A stretch of DNA of 64,000 nucleotides from Deltaproteobacteria bacterium (GTDB lineage: Bacteria; Desulfobacterota; Deferrisomatia; Deferrisomatales; BM512), in contig PKTT01000039.1 of NCBI GenBank assembly GCA_002869015.1, forward strand, positions 1 through 64,000, written 5' to 3'. The position numbers and the translations under genes were made by a program. The notes under the pieces were generated by a model. It did no database searches. It had not been told where the DNA came from and saw nothing but the letters and a program-made list of their open reading frames with translations. Shown here in pieces: positions 18,551 to 26,938 of the stretch (position 1 is the stretch's first letter; each line of letters starts with the position of its first letter).

Positions 18551-18859
18551 ATGGGAGAAAACAAAGCGCCCCTGAGACTTATTCTCGGCGGCAAACTCAC
18601 CACATACCACCCCGACGCAAAGCGCGGAGCGGTGGAGGTGGATCTTGAAACACCTACTCGTGTGGATTCGCTCCTCAAGGGGTTGGGCATACCGGTTAAA
18701 GAGGCAAGAGTCCTAATGCTTAACCACAAAAAAGCATTTCTTAACTCCATAGTCCGCCCCGGAGACAGGCTGGGAATCTTCCCCCCAGAGCTTGCCTTCA
18801 ACCTCTACGTAGCCTTGGAGCTTGCCCACAACGATGAGGAGTGCGCCGGTGAAAGTTAA
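18551..18859 (+). CDS. MoaD/ubiquitin-like beta-grasp protein lacking a GG tail
   Basis: A 102-residue protein with the beta-grasp pattern of MoaD/ThiS relatives: an extended first strand (LRLILGGKLTTYHP), the T-R-V-D-SLLKGLGIP helix, a LMLNHKKAFLNSIVRPGD segment and LGIFPP, which normally precedes the C-terminal diglycine. Here the chain continues into about 20 residues and ends AGES, so it cannot be adenylated and thiocarboxylated in the usual way. It resembles ubiquitin-like Mut7-C type or AOR-linked MoaD variants. It lies 66 bases after aor and its stop overlaps the next MoaD-like gene. A structural or carrier role in tungstopterin assembly is an inference. Confidence 0.72.
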   Translation: MGENKAPLRLILGGKLTTYHPDAKRGAVEVDLETPTRVDSLLKGLGIPVKEARVLMLNHKKAFLNSIVRPGDRLGIFPPELAFNLYVALELAHNDEECAGES

Positions 18860-19082
18860 TATCAAATTCTTTGCGGGGCTAAGAAAGTTCTCTCCCGATG
18901 GGGAAGGGTATGGAGCGCTAAGCGTTGAGAGCGATTCTACCGTGGGAGACATTCTAGACCACCTTAATGTCCCACCTGAAAAACCCTCAATAATTTTGAT
19001 CAATGGAGTTCATGGCAACCGCCAGAGCGTTTTAAAAGATGGCGACACCCTCTCTGTTTTCCCGCCTGTTGCCGGGGGTTGA
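18849..19082 (+). CDS. MoaD-family sulfur carrier protein
   Basis: A 77-residue sulfur carrier with the diagnostic C-terminal diglycine (FPPVAGG) that is thiocarboxylated to feed dithiolene sulfur into molybdopterin or tungstopterin. The fold pattern KVNIKFFAGLRKFSP, the VGDILDHLNVP helix and the IILINGVHGN turn are typical. The GTG at 18849 is preferred because GAGGAG lies seven bases upstream; it overlaps the previous stop by 11 bases. It is the probable functional partner for the neighbouring aldehyde oxidoreductase cofactor. Confidence 0.85.
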   Translation: MKVNIKFFAGLRKFSPDGEGYGALSVESDSTVGDILDHLNVPPEKPSIILINGVHGNRQSVLKDGDTLSVFPPVAGG

Positions 19083-19267
19083 GGCATCAGATATTTACCC
19101 CCTCATATAATTAACTTTACACATCTCTAATATCACCGCCCAACTTGACTATAGCTTGGTCGATATTTATATTTCACCAGAGAGAAAATATAAGTGTTTC
19201 AAAAAAGCCTGAAGCAATCTTTAAACGGCGCTCCAATTTGGAGTTTTTAAATTGAGGAGATAGGGTT

Positions 19268-19834
19268 ATGTCCAACGACAAGCTGGATGCCAAGAAAAAA
19301 GCGGTGACGGAAAAAAGTGGTCCTAATTTCACTATTATAGCAATTATTGGTGGCCTAATTGTGATAGGGGCTTTTGTGTTTTTAAAGGGCATGGGTGACG
19401 ACAAGGTCAAAGCGACGGAGGCAAAACCTGTACATACGGCTGCCGCAGCAGCCTCAAATGAAGCTGCCAGTGAGAGTGATGTTGTTCGCTTGAAGGTATC
19501 CGACTTTGATGACGGCGAAGCGCGCTTTTATAACTACACGACCAAAGATGGCCTCGCGATTCGCTACTTCGCGGTGAAATCCACCGATGGAGTTATCCGC
19601 GCCGCTTTCGACGCGTGTGACTCCTGCTGGCGCTCCGGCAAAGGCTACAGGCAGGATGGCGACACCATGATATGCAACAACTGCGGCCTTGTCTTCCCCA
19701 CGAATAAGATCAATGAGGTCAAGGGTGGCTGCAACCCCGCACCCTTAAAGCGCACAATAGAGGGAGATGAAGTGGTAATTTCAATCTCCGACATCATAGG
19801 TGGCAGTTCATACTTCGACCTTAGAAGAAAGTAA
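19268..19834 (+). CDS. Membrane-anchored DUF2318 protein
   Basis: A 188-residue protein with a single hydrophobic segment near residues 20-42, so an N-in membrane anchor, then an Ala-rich linker and a DUF2318 domain. The domain carries CDSCWRSGKGYRQDGDTMICNNCG, i.e. two CxxC pairs, and a further Cys in KGGCNPAPL. DUF2318 is found with iron-uptake and membrane iron-sulfur proteins; the function is not firmly known. It seems to be a single gene: 185 bases separate it from the MoaD gene and a terminator follows. Confidence 0.85.
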   Translation: MSNDKLDAKKKAVTEKSGPNFTIIAIIGGLIVIGAFVFLKGMGDDKVKATEAKPVHTAAAAASNEAASESDVVRLKVSDFDDGEARFYNYTTKDGLAIRYFAVKSTDGVIRAAFDACDSCWRSGKGYRQDGDTMICNNCGLVFPTNKINEVKGGCNPAPLKRTIEGDEVVISISDIIGGSSYFDLRRK

Positions 19835-19855
19835 TCACCTCCATAAAATAGAGTC

Positions 19856-19883
19856 AAAAGGCCGCCACCGAGCGGCCTTTTCT
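19856..19883 (+). terminator. Terminator after the DUF2318 gene
   Basis: AAAAGGCCGC and GCGGCCTTTT pair around CACCGA, followed by CTCTTT. Confidence 0.8.
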
Positions 19884-19953
19884 CTTTGGTCCTATTGACT
19901 TACAGATCAATTGCCTAAATAGTGGTTGTCACTTTTCTCTCACAGGATACTAA

Positions 19954-20913
19954 ATGGACTTTGAACCGATAAGTGAACTCCCTTTAACCGCTTCAAACCT
20001 GGACCGGGCTACTGCGAAGAGGCGCGATCCCATATGGCTTGAAGGGCTCAAGGATGACCCGACGACGAGATTCATAGCGACAAAAGATGGCAACGCCTTC
20101 TACCGTAATGGTGAGCAAAACGCTTTGCTTTTTTTCACTTTGGATGAGGTTAAATCAGCGGGGATATCATCAGCCGAGTCAATTTTCCTGGGTATGTCAG
20201 ATACCTCTCCCTTCTTTTCTTTAAACCTAACTGACGACAACACTGAGGATGGAATTGCAAATTTCGGAGAATTTATTGATTTAAGAAAGTCTGCGCCCCT
20301 TCTTTCCCCCTTGGAGGGTGAGATAGCCACTTTGGTTAAGGCAATTCACCACTGGCGTGAGAACCATATTTTCTGCGGCAGGTGCGGTGCGCCCAATCTT
20401 CCCCATGAGGGAGGCAACATACTCAAGTGCTCCGATGAAGAGTGCGGCAGACTACACTTCCCGAGGACAGATGCAGCTGTAATTGTCGTTGTTGAGTGGG
20501 GAGACAAATGCCTCCTAGGCCGCCAACGCCAGTGGCCCAACCGAATGTTCTCCTGCCTGGCCGGGTTCGTAGACCCAGGCGAGACAATAGAGAACACCGT
20601 CCGTCGAGAGGTCTTGGAGGAGACGGGGGTTAAGGTTGGAGAGGTCCGCTACATGGCTTCACAGCCCTGGCCCTTTCCCGCCTCGCTCATGCTCGGCTTC
20701 CGGGCGAAGGCGCTCTCGGACGAGATAAATATTGACCCGGAAGAGATAGATGAGGCCAGATGGTTTTCACGTGGAGAGATAAAAGAAGCCTTCCTTAGGG
20801 GAGACCTTACACTGCCCGGCCGGATTTCAATCTCCCGCTGGCTCTTGGAGGGGTGGTTCAATGAAGGTGAGGAGGGAGAACTTTCGGCGATTGAAGCGAC
20901 AAAAAAGAGATGA
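19954..20913 (+). CDS. nudC: NAD(+)/NADH diphosphatase or RNA deNADding enzyme
   Basis: Nudix hydrolase splitting NADH or NAD caps on RNA. Residues 130-165 hold the four-Cys zinc ribbon (CGRCGAP ... CSDEECG). The Nudix box follows at about 205-227 (GFVDPGETIENTVRREVLEETGV) and then the NudC signature SQPWPFPASLM. The 319-residue length and the variable N-terminal domain fit the family. It has its own upstream region and no obvious operon partner; the SCP2-like gene begins 74 bases later on the same strand. Confidence 0.95.
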   Translation: MDFEPISELPLTASNLDRATAKRRDPIWLEGLKDDPTTRFIATKDGNAFYRNGEQNALLFFTLDEVKSAGISSAESIFLGMSDTSPFFSLNLTDDNTEDGIANFGEFIDLRKSAPLLSPLEGEIATLVKAIHHWRENHIFCGRCGAPNLPHEGGNILKCSDEECGRLHFPRTDAAVIVVVEWGDKCLLGRQRQWPNRMFSCLAGFVDPGETIENTVRREVLEETGVKVGEVRYMASQPWPFPASLMLGFRAKALSDEINIDPEEIDEARWFSRGEIKEAFLRGDLTLPGRISISRWLLEGWFNEGEEGELSAIEATKKR

Positions 20914-20987
20914 CGTTGCTTTGTGTAATAACCATTAAAGTGTAGGCTCTGTGCCGATAAACCAAATAATAAACGTGGTAAAGACTG

Positions 20988-21317
20988 ATGAAATTTCAAA
21001 GCGCAAAAGAAGTTTTTGACAAGATGTCGGAGTTTTTTGACTCGGAGGCCGCCGCCGGGGCCAAAGTAATTTACCAATTTCATATTACTGATGCCGACCC
21101 TGCCGACTACACAGTTGCGATAGAAAATGGGGCGCTTGAAGTCTCTGAGGGGATTCACGAAAACCCTACCCTCACCCTCTCCATGCTGGAAGAAAATTGG
21201 CTAAAGTTGGTTGAGGGCAAACTAAATCCTGCAATGGCCTTCATGTCCGGCAAGATCAAGGCAAAGGGCGACCTATTCATAGCGCAAAAATTCGGGACCT
21301 ATTTCAAGCTTTCCTGA
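20988..21317 (+). CDS. SCP2 sterol/lipid-transfer domain protein
   Basis: A 109-residue stand-alone SCP2-like domain, a small hydrophobic-cavity fold that binds acyl chains or other lipids. The typical C-terminal half is seen in NPTLTLSMLEENWLKLVEGKLNPAMAFMSGKIKAKGDL, the most conserved segment of the family. No signal peptide, so it is cytoplasmic. The function in bacteria is unknown. A G-rich imperfect hairpin follows the stop at about 21338-21372, but its T-run is poor. Confidence 0.88.
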   Translation: MKFQSAKEVFDKMSEFFDSEAAAGAKVIYQFHITDADPADYTVAIENGALEVSEGIHENPTLTLSMLEENWLKLVEGKLNPAMAFMSGKIKAKGDLFIAQKFGTYFKLS

Positions 21318-21705
21318 GCAAAAACTAAAAATCAGACCGTGGCGAAGGGGAGGGGGCACCCCTTTCCCTTGGTTCTGCAAATTTTTATATATTTCTCAAA
21401 ATTTTTTCTTAATTTTTTTCACTCCATTTCACACCGGCATATCAAGTGAAGATGCGCACATACTTCCTTGTTATTTCGTGCACTTTCCCCATCTTATTAG
21501 TCAATTATTAATCCAACCGTAATTGAGCATTTATTCACATTATAACCGCGTTTGTTATAGTGTAACCGATTTCCCCTTGTGGCACTTGACTTTTTTTAAG
21601 CCGGAGGTACGATCACAGCAGATGGCAATAGCCATCTAAAAAACTCCGGTTACTTAAAATCACTTTCCCGGAGACAAAAAAAAGGACAGGAGAAAGGAGT
21701 TCATC
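21318..21705 (+). promoter_or_regulatory. Non-coding stretch with a probable sigma-70 promoter
   Basis: This A+T-rich gap of almost 390 bases holds no convincing gene. A TTGACT at 21586-21591 and TACGAT at 21608-21613, 16 bases apart, could drive the small membrane-protein gene at 21706, leaving a leader of about 85 bases that contains GCCGGAG and CTCCGGTTA, complementary arms that may pair. Confidence 0.45.
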
Positions 21706-21945
21706 ATGATTAAGGGCATCTTCATAGCGGGGGCAGCCTCGTTCCTTTTCGGGCTCCCAAGCTTTAGCGCAGTCACTGTTTCCAACATACCCGGCTACCT
21801 CTACCTTATGCTCACAATAATTGCTGGTGTGATTATCGGTGGAATAGCCTTGGAGAAAGCCCGCAAGATGACCGAGGATAAGATCGTCGAGAGGGTTCTC
21901 CGTAACAAGGATGAAAAACTTGAAGGAGTTGAGCGAGCCGCTTAA
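21706..21945 (+). CDS. Small hypothetical membrane protein
   Basis: A 79-residue protein preceded by a good AGAAAGGAG site. Two hydrophobic segments (about residues 4-20 and 28-49) are followed by a charged amphipathic tail (EKARKMTEDKIVERVLRNKDEK). The first segment could be a signal peptide ending near FSA, leaving a single-span protein. I do not recognise a family. The long upstream region and the following terminator make it a single-gene unit. Confidence 0.65.
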   Translation: MIKGIFIAGAASFLFGLPSFSAVTVSNIPGYLYLMLTIIAGVIIGGIALEKARKMTEDKIVERVLRNKDEKLEGVERAA

Positions 21946-21973
21946 GTCGCGCCATGCCCAACTCGAGAATTGA

Positions 21974-22012
21974 AAGAGGCCGCCCCTTTTGGGGAGCGGC
22001 CTCTACTTGTTT
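21974..22012. terminator. Terminator between the small membrane protein gene and gltX
   Basis: GAGGCCGC and GCGGCCTC flank CCCTTTTGGGGA, which itself can pair, followed by TACTTGTTTTG. It lies between two convergent genes. Confidence 0.7.
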
Positions 22013-22046
22013 TGACTTCCGGGGGCTGCGCGAAAACGGCTACAAG

Positions 22047-23540
22047 CTAAAGAGCTTCTGCTTTTTTAAAGAGCCAATCAACATTCTTAAGTCTGTCAAT
22101 AACTCTCTCTTTGCCGATGGCTCCCAGCGCAGCAAACATGGAGGGCCCGGCTAGCTGTCCCGTAACAGCGGTCCTGACCCCATTGATTATTGTGCCGGGC
22201 TTTAGGTCAAGCTCTTCCGCCATCGCCCTCATCTCTCGCTCGACATCCTCCCCGTCGAACCCCTCTATCTTCTCCAGCCGCTCGCCGAGTTTGGGCAAGA
22301 TCTCCCGGAGCTCGGGTGATTTGACTATGTTGCGCTTCAGGGCACGCTCCTCGACCTCGTAGCTATCGTCGAAGTAGGCCCGACCGCCCTCGGCAAAATT
22401 ATTCAGCGTGTGGAAGCGTTCACGGATAAGGTCAAGCGTTGAGAGAAACCATTCACGCTTTTCACCCTCGTAAGACTCCTCCCATATGCCCGCCCGCTCA
22501 AGAACGGGTTTGACCATGCCCGCCAGCTCGCTTATATCAATAGTCTTTATATAGTGGGCGTTGATCGATAGAGCCTTGGGGTCAGTGAAAAATTTGGGGT
22601 CGTTGACCTGTATGTTGAAAACCGAGTTGGAGCGATTGATCCGGTCGAGGGAGAAATTTTCAATGAGCTCCTCGCGGCTGAAAATCTCCCTGTCGTCACC
22701 GGGAGACCAACCCAGCAGCGCTATGAAGTTGCAAAAAGCCCACGGGATGAAGCCCATCTCGCGGTAAAAATGAATCGCTACCGCTTCACCGTGCTTTCTC
22801 TTTGAAATCTTCGCCTTCTTTGAATCAAGGGTAAGGGGCATGTGCGCATAGATGGGCGTCGCAGCTCCGAGTGCTTCATAGAGAAGAACCTGTCGGGGGG
22901 TATTTCCGAGGCCGTCCTGTCCCCTGATTATATGGGTGATCCCGTCTCGAAGATCGTCCACGACATTTGAGAGGAGATAGAGCGGGGAACCGTCGGAGCG
23001 GACTATGACGAAGTCCTCAAGGTCCGAGTAGCGCTTTTCAAGGCGGCCATAGACCTTATCCTCAAAGACAACCTCCCCAATCCCATCGGGGATTTTAAAG
23101 CGTATTACGCTGGTGATGCCTGCGGCTTCCTTCTCAGCCACCTCCTCAGCTGAAAGATTGCGGCATGTTCCATCATAGCCGTATTCAGCCTTGGCCTCTT
23201 TGGCAGCCTCACGTTTTTGGTCAAGCTCTTCCTTGGTGCAAAAGCACTTATATGCCTTGCCCTCGGCGAGGAGCTTTTTGGCCGCTTCCGTGTGCTCCGC
23301 TGAGTGCTCTGACTGGTAATATGGGCCCTCATCCCAATCAAGCCCCAACCACTTCATCCCCTCAATTATTGTATCGAGGGAGGCCTTCGTGGAGCGCTCA
23401 AGGTCTGTGTCCTCTATGCGCAAGATGAGCTTGCCGCCGGTCTTTCTGGCGTAAAGCCAATTGTATAGGGCGGTGCGCGCGCTGCCTATGTGCAGGTATC
23501 CGGTGGGGCTGGGGGCAAAACGAACTCTAACTTCCGACAC
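22047..23540 (-). CDS. gltX: Glutamyl-tRNA synthetase
   Basis: Class I aminoacyl-tRNA synthetase charging tRNA-Glu (and perhaps tRNA-Gln). The HIGH motif is PTGYLHIGSARTAL near the N-terminus and the KMSKS equivalent is KISKRKHGEA. The zinc-region Cys residues (CFCTKEEL ... CRNLSAEE) are present. At 497 residues it is full length and ends with the helical anticodon-binding domain. The start is GTG at 23540 with GGAGA upstream. A bidirectional terminator lies beyond its 3' end. Confidence 0.96.
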   Translation of the reverse strand: MSEVRVRFAPSPTGYLHIGSARTALYNWLYARKTGGKLILRIEDTDLERSTKASLDTIIEGMKWLGLDWDEGPYYQSEHSAEHTEAAKKLLAEGKAYKCFCTKEELDQKREAAKEAKAEYGYDGTCRNLSAEEVAEKEAAGITSVIRFKIPDGIGEVVFEDKVYGRLEKRYSDLEDFVIVRSDGSPLYLLSNVVDDLRDGITHIIRGQDGLGNTPRQVLLYEALGAATPIYAHMPLTLDSKKAKISKRKHGEAVAIHFYREMGFIPWAFCNFIALLGWSPGDDREIFSREELIENFSLDRINRSNSVFNIQVNDPKFFTDPKALSINAHYIKTIDISELAGMVKPVLERAGIWEESYEGEKREWFLSTLDLIRERFHTLNNFAEGGRAYFDDSYEVEERALKRNIVKSPELREILPKLGERLEKIEGFDGEDVEREMRAMAEELDLKPGTIINGVRTAVTGQLAGPSMFAALGAIGKERVIDRLKNVDWLFKKAEAL

Positions 23541-23687
23541 GGTAATTTCTCCGTTTTTATCGATGCGTTTAGCAAGTTAAAATCAGTGAGGTGCTTTTAC
23601 CACCTTTTCGCTCCGGCATAAAGCGGAGGTCACTTTTTTTCTCACCTAACCTGTGAATTAAGCAGTCGATGGTGTTAAGTTTTAACC

Positions 23688-24734
23688 ATGACGGATATTC
23701 ATAACCACCATGACCATTCACACGGACACCACCACGGGCACGGGCACGCCGGAGGCTCAACACGCTCGATGCTCACCGCATTTCTTCTGACTACAACCTT
23801 TATGGTGGTCGAGGGTGTGGGCGGCTACCTCTCAAACTCATTGGCGCTCATCTCCGACGCTGGTCACATGTTAACAGACGCCGCGGCGCTTGGGCTGGGT
23901 CTCTTCGCTATGAAGCTAGGGGAGAAGCCGCCCTCGGTGACAAAGTCATTTGGGTACAGGCGTTTTGAGATACTTGCAGCTCTTTTAAACGGCCTCGCCC
24001 TCTGGGGAATTGTCGGCATAATCCTCCACGAGGCCTACACGCGCATCACTACCCCGGAAGCAGTAAAACCTATGGGTATGGTGACGGTTGCTGGAATTGG
24101 CTTACTGGTCAACCTGATCTCCATAAAGATGCTCCACGCCCACAAGGATGAGAGCCTCAATGTTAGGGGCGCTTTCCTCCATGTCGTCGCAGACACTATG
24201 GGTTCGGTGGGGGCGCTACTTGCCGGGTTAATAGTATGGGGGACCGGCTGGACACTTGTGGACCCTCTCGTAAGCGTTGGGATATGCGCCCTCATCCTCT
24301 ACTCCTCGTGGGGCCTCGTGAGGGACGCTGTGAATATACTGCTCCTTGGCGTCCCTGAGCACATCGATTACAAAGAGGTGGAGGCCGCGATAATCTCCGC
24401 AGATGGGGTATGCTGCGTCTATGACTTGCACATATGGGCTATAACCCCGGGCAATGAAGCTCTCTCAGCCCACGTCGTCGTAGATGGAGAGGCGGGCGTT
24501 CAAAAGAACGTCGCCGGAGAGTTGGGAGCGCTCCTGAATGAACGCTTCAAGATAGGACACTCAACTATCCAGGTTGAACACGGGCACAGTGGCGACACCT
24601 GTCTGAATGGAAACCTGTGCAGGGTCACCGGCGCACGGGGGATGTGCTCTTTAGAGAGCTCAGTGGTAGAAGATAAAGAACGCCATGGGGAGGAGCACCC
24701 CTGCAATTGCGAGGACACCACCACGCCCCATTAA
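23688..24734 (+). CDS. Cation diffusion facilitator, Zn/Co/Cd exporter (CzcD-like)
   Basis: Proton-antiport metal exporter of the CDF family, 348 aa. The first 22 residues are a His-rich cytoplasmic tail (NHHDHSHGHHHGHGH). Six membrane helices follow with the zinc-site motifs SLALISDAGHMLTDA (HxxxD in helix II) and HVVADTMGSVGALL (helix V), then the C-terminal metallochaperone-like domain (YDLHIWAITPGNEALSAHVV). The tail has extra Cys and His residues (CNCEDTTTPH). Its last 75 bases overlap the convergent PepSY-like gene. Zinc is the likely main substrate. Confidence 0.93.
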   Translation: MTDIHNHHDHSHGHHHGHGHAGGSTRSMLTAFLLTTTFMVVEGVGGYLSNSLALISDAGHMLTDAAALGLGLFAMKLGEKPPSVTKSFGYRRFEILAALLNGLALWGIVGIILHEAYTRITTPEAVKPMGMVTVAGIGLLVNLISIKMLHAHKDESLNVRGAFLHVVADTMGSVGALLAGLIVWGTGWTLVDPLVSVGICALILYSSWGLVRDAVNILLLGVPEHIDYKEVEAAIISADGVCCVYDLHIWAITPGNEALSAHVVVDGEAGVQKNVAGELGALLNERFKIGHSTIQVEHGHSGDTCLNGNLCRVTGARGMCSLESSVVEDKERHGEEHPCNCEDTTTPH

Positions 24735-25202
24735 CCCTCGCCGCCCCTTTGTCAGAAAGAGTCCCGTAACAGCTATTATAAACAGACCCGCCGCGTAGAT
24801 GTCAGCCGCGTAAGTCCAGATGCCTTTGGCGTGGTTTAGGTGAAGATAATTCATGGGGAAGATAACGGGCCGCTCGACAAAACGCTCTATATCTACCTTG
24901 CCCGTAGAAGTCTCCACAGTGAGGTTCGCGCCCTCCGTGAATATCTGTAATATTCCCGGCGCGGGGCGAAAGGATGACTTCACCGCCCCTACACTCTCAA
25001 CCTCCGAGAGCACCCGCTGAACAGGGTCCCCCTCGCCAACCACAGGAGAGATGGTAACGGTTTTAACCTCAATTGCGTAGTTGGGGTTCCACTGGCCTAT
25101 GTGGTTCAGGGCAACTCCGGAGATAGCGTATATAAGGGTCAGCCCCACGAAGAAAAAGCCCAGGTCGCGGTGTAGCGCCCGGTTTAATTTAGCTAGCCTC
25201 AT
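24660..25202 (-). CDS. PepSY-associated membrane protein
   Basis: A 180-residue integral membrane protein of the PepSY_TM type. An N-terminal segment (LNRALHRDLGFFFVGLTLIYAISGVALNH) carries the typical RxLHRxLG-like motif before the first helix. A periplasmic part with two PepSY-like halves follows, then two C-terminal helices (YAADIYAAGLFIIAVTGLFL and GVLAIAGVLLPMAFFIF). Relatives sit near iron-siderophore uptake or thiol systems. It starts immediately after the stop of the DUF4920 gene and is co-transcribed with it. The 3' end runs 75 bases into the opposite-strand CDF gene. Confidence 0.82.
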   Translation of the reverse strand: MRLAKLNRALHRDLGFFFVGLTLIYAISGVALNHIGQWNPNYAIEVKTVTISPVVGEGDPVQRVLSEVESVGAVKSSFRPAPGILQIFTEGANLTVETSTGKVDIERFVERPVIFPMNYLHLNHAKGIWTYAADIYAAGLFIIAVTGLFLTKGRRGLMGRGGVLAIAGVLLPMAFFIFYH

Positions 25203-25631
25203 CTACTCAATCACCGCACCGGTAGCGCGAATCTGGTAATAGACGCCCCTCTTCTCAACGCAATCGCTCTTTATCTCTGCTTCGCTCTCATTGCAGCGTG
25301 TGTGCACAGCCTCTATCTCACCCTGAACGGTTGCAACCTTACCGATCGCTGACATGGGGAAGACTATTACGCCATCGTCCACCTTGACCCTGAAGGTCTC
25401 ATAATCCCTGTCGCTGGAAAGCTCCATCCAGCAGCCGCGCGTGCGGCACACACGCACCACCGTACCCTCGACGGCAACGGTCTTGCCAAGGAATGAGACC
25501 GGGTCCGAGGTTATCTTGGATATAGCTACCCTCTCGTCAAGTGAGACCCCATTGCCGAAACTTTCGGCTAGTGCGGGGACAGCAGCAAAAAGGATAAGGC
25601 AAAGCGCCGCGAAGAAAGCTCTCTTAAACAT
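25203..25631 (-). CDS. Exported DUF4920-like protein
   Basis: A 142-residue exported protein. The ATG at 25631 gives a clean signal peptide (MFKRAFFAALCLILFAAVPALA) with GGAG five bases upstream; a longer frame to 25664 is less likely. The mature part has the DUF4920 marks LGKTVAVEGTVVRVCRTRGCWMEL, an OB-fold-like segment, and a paired Cys near the end (HTRCNESEAEIKSDC). DUF4920 proteins are periplasmic and of unknown function. The PepSY_TM gene follows directly, suggesting a joint envelope role, perhaps in metal or redox handling. Confidence 0.8.
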   Translation of the reverse strand: MFKRAFFAALCLILFAAVPALAESFGNGVSLDERVAISKITSDPVSFLGKTVAVEGTVVRVCRTRGCWMELSSDRDYETFRVKVDDGVIVFPMSAIGKVATVQGEIEAVHTRCNESEAEIKSDCVEKRGVYYQIRATGAVIE

Positions 25632-25773
25632 TTTATCTCCTGGAATTTTTAAACAGATTTTCATTTGTAGTAACTTCGACGCGAAATTGCCTTCATCGGT
25701 TACATAATTAAGAGGTTGTGCCGGGGGGAGAGCTGAAGTGGGAGGAGGTAGTCGCCCCCTCCCCTTTGAAATT

Positions 25774-26256
25774 TCAGGACTTCATCTTTGTAGCAACACG
25801 GCAGACCCTTACGCCGAGAAGCGCGCCGGCCTCTTCATCTTCGGCGGTCGGGGCGCCTTTACACGCAGCGCCATAGTGTCCACCGGTTTCGAGGGGGTCT
25901 CCCACGATAACCATCTCATGTATGAGAAAGGCCATGAGTATCGTCATCATAGTCGTCTCCTTGCCCCCTGTGATGTGACCGGAGGTGGTGAACGCTGCGC
26001 CGACCTTGTCTCTTAGCTTCTTTCTAGCGGCGACGCTTCTGTCTATAAGGTCCTTCATCTCGGCAGTGGGTGAGCCAAAGTAAACCGGGCTCCCGAAAAT
26101 TATCCCATCCGCTGCTATGAGGTCGTCCTTGGTAACATCCGGGGCGGACTTTACAACCGCCTCTCCACCCTCTCGTTCAACGCCAAGGGCTATGGCGCGG
26201 GCCAACTTTTCAGTGTTGCCGGTGCGGCTTGAATATGCGATCAAAACTTTAGTCAT
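25774..26256 (-). CDS. Flavodoxin-like NAD(P)H:quinone oxidoreductase family protein
   Basis: A 160-residue flavodoxin-fold protein. The FMN phosphate loop SSRTGNTEKLA is near the N-terminus, GIIFGSPVYFGSPTAEMKDLIDR forms the 50s-loop region and GAAFTTSGHITGGKETTMMTIL the 90s loop, in the WrbA/FldA-like style. It probably carries electrons or reduces quinones or flavins in the cytoplasm. Single gene 36 bases after cvpA on the same strand; co-transcription is possible. Confidence 0.88.
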   Translation of the reverse strand: MTKVLIAYSSRTGNTEKLARAIALGVEREGGEAVVKSAPDVTKDDLIAADGIIFGSPVYFGSPTAEMKDLIDRSVAARKKLRDKVGAAFTTSGHITGGKETTMMTILMAFLIHEMVIVGDPLETGGHYGAACKGAPTAEDEEAGALLGVRVCRVATKMKS

Positions 26257-26291
26257 TCTTTAGCTCCATTGTGCTTCAGTTATCTGTTCTA

Positions 26292-26816
26292 CTATTTACG
26301 CTGACGCGCCCAATACTCCTCAAGCGCCTCAATCTTAACCTTTATCGAGCTTTTAACCTCCGAGGGCACCGCCTCCACGGCGGCGCTGGTAAGCTTTAAA
26401 GTAAAGGGCAGCGTCACCGATTCGGCGAGAATGGGGCTCCGAGGCGGGAAGACCTCAACGAGCACAACCGCGACCACCGCGACTATGAGGAACGCCTTAA
26501 CCGCGCCGAGGCCCGCCCCGAGCAAACGATTTACAAAGCCGAGGCCCGCCGCCGCCATCAGCCGCTGAAAAAGGTAGCCCGCAAGCCACGCGAGTAGCAT
26601 TGCCCCAATTAGGATTACCGCGAAGCCAAGGGCGAGCTTCAGCCCCTCACCCGCTACAGGCATATACTCGGCAACGCGATGGTAAAAACGCAGCGCCGCC
26701 ACCGCCCCTATTACAACCCCGGCGATGGAAAATATCTGACGCGCCGCGCCCCTAAGCGCTCCAGCAATTGCGAAGACGCCTACACATGCGAAAAAAAAGA
26801 CATCGAAGAAATTCAT
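26292..26816 (-). CDS. cvpA: CvpA family membrane protein
   Basis: A 174-residue inner-membrane protein with four hydrophobic segments. The N-terminal NFFDVFFFACVGVFAIAGALRGAARQIFS and the loop LGFVNRLLGAGLGAVKAFLIV are the conserved CvpA features. CvpA is needed for colicin V production in E. coli and for envelope stress or bile resistance in enteric species; its molecular role is unclear. It is transcribed away from the hemolysin III gene. Confidence 0.88.
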   Translation of the reverse strand: MNFFDVFFFACVGVFAIAGALRGAARQIFSIAGVVIGAVAALRFYHRVAEYMPVAGEGLKLALGFAVILIGAMLLAWLAGYLFQRLMAAAGLGFVNRLLGAGLGAVKAFLIVAVVAVVLVEVFPPRSPILAESVTLPFTLKLTSAAVEAVPSEVKSSIKVKIEALEEYWARQRK

Positions 26817-26938
26817 TGGCCCTCCCTGGGATTAAATTCGCTGAGATTTTAGCTCAAAGCCCGGACCATTGCGAGCCCATACCCTTTAGCGTATAATCCA
26901 CACAAGTTTTATGAATACATATTCACCTGGAGAAGCAG

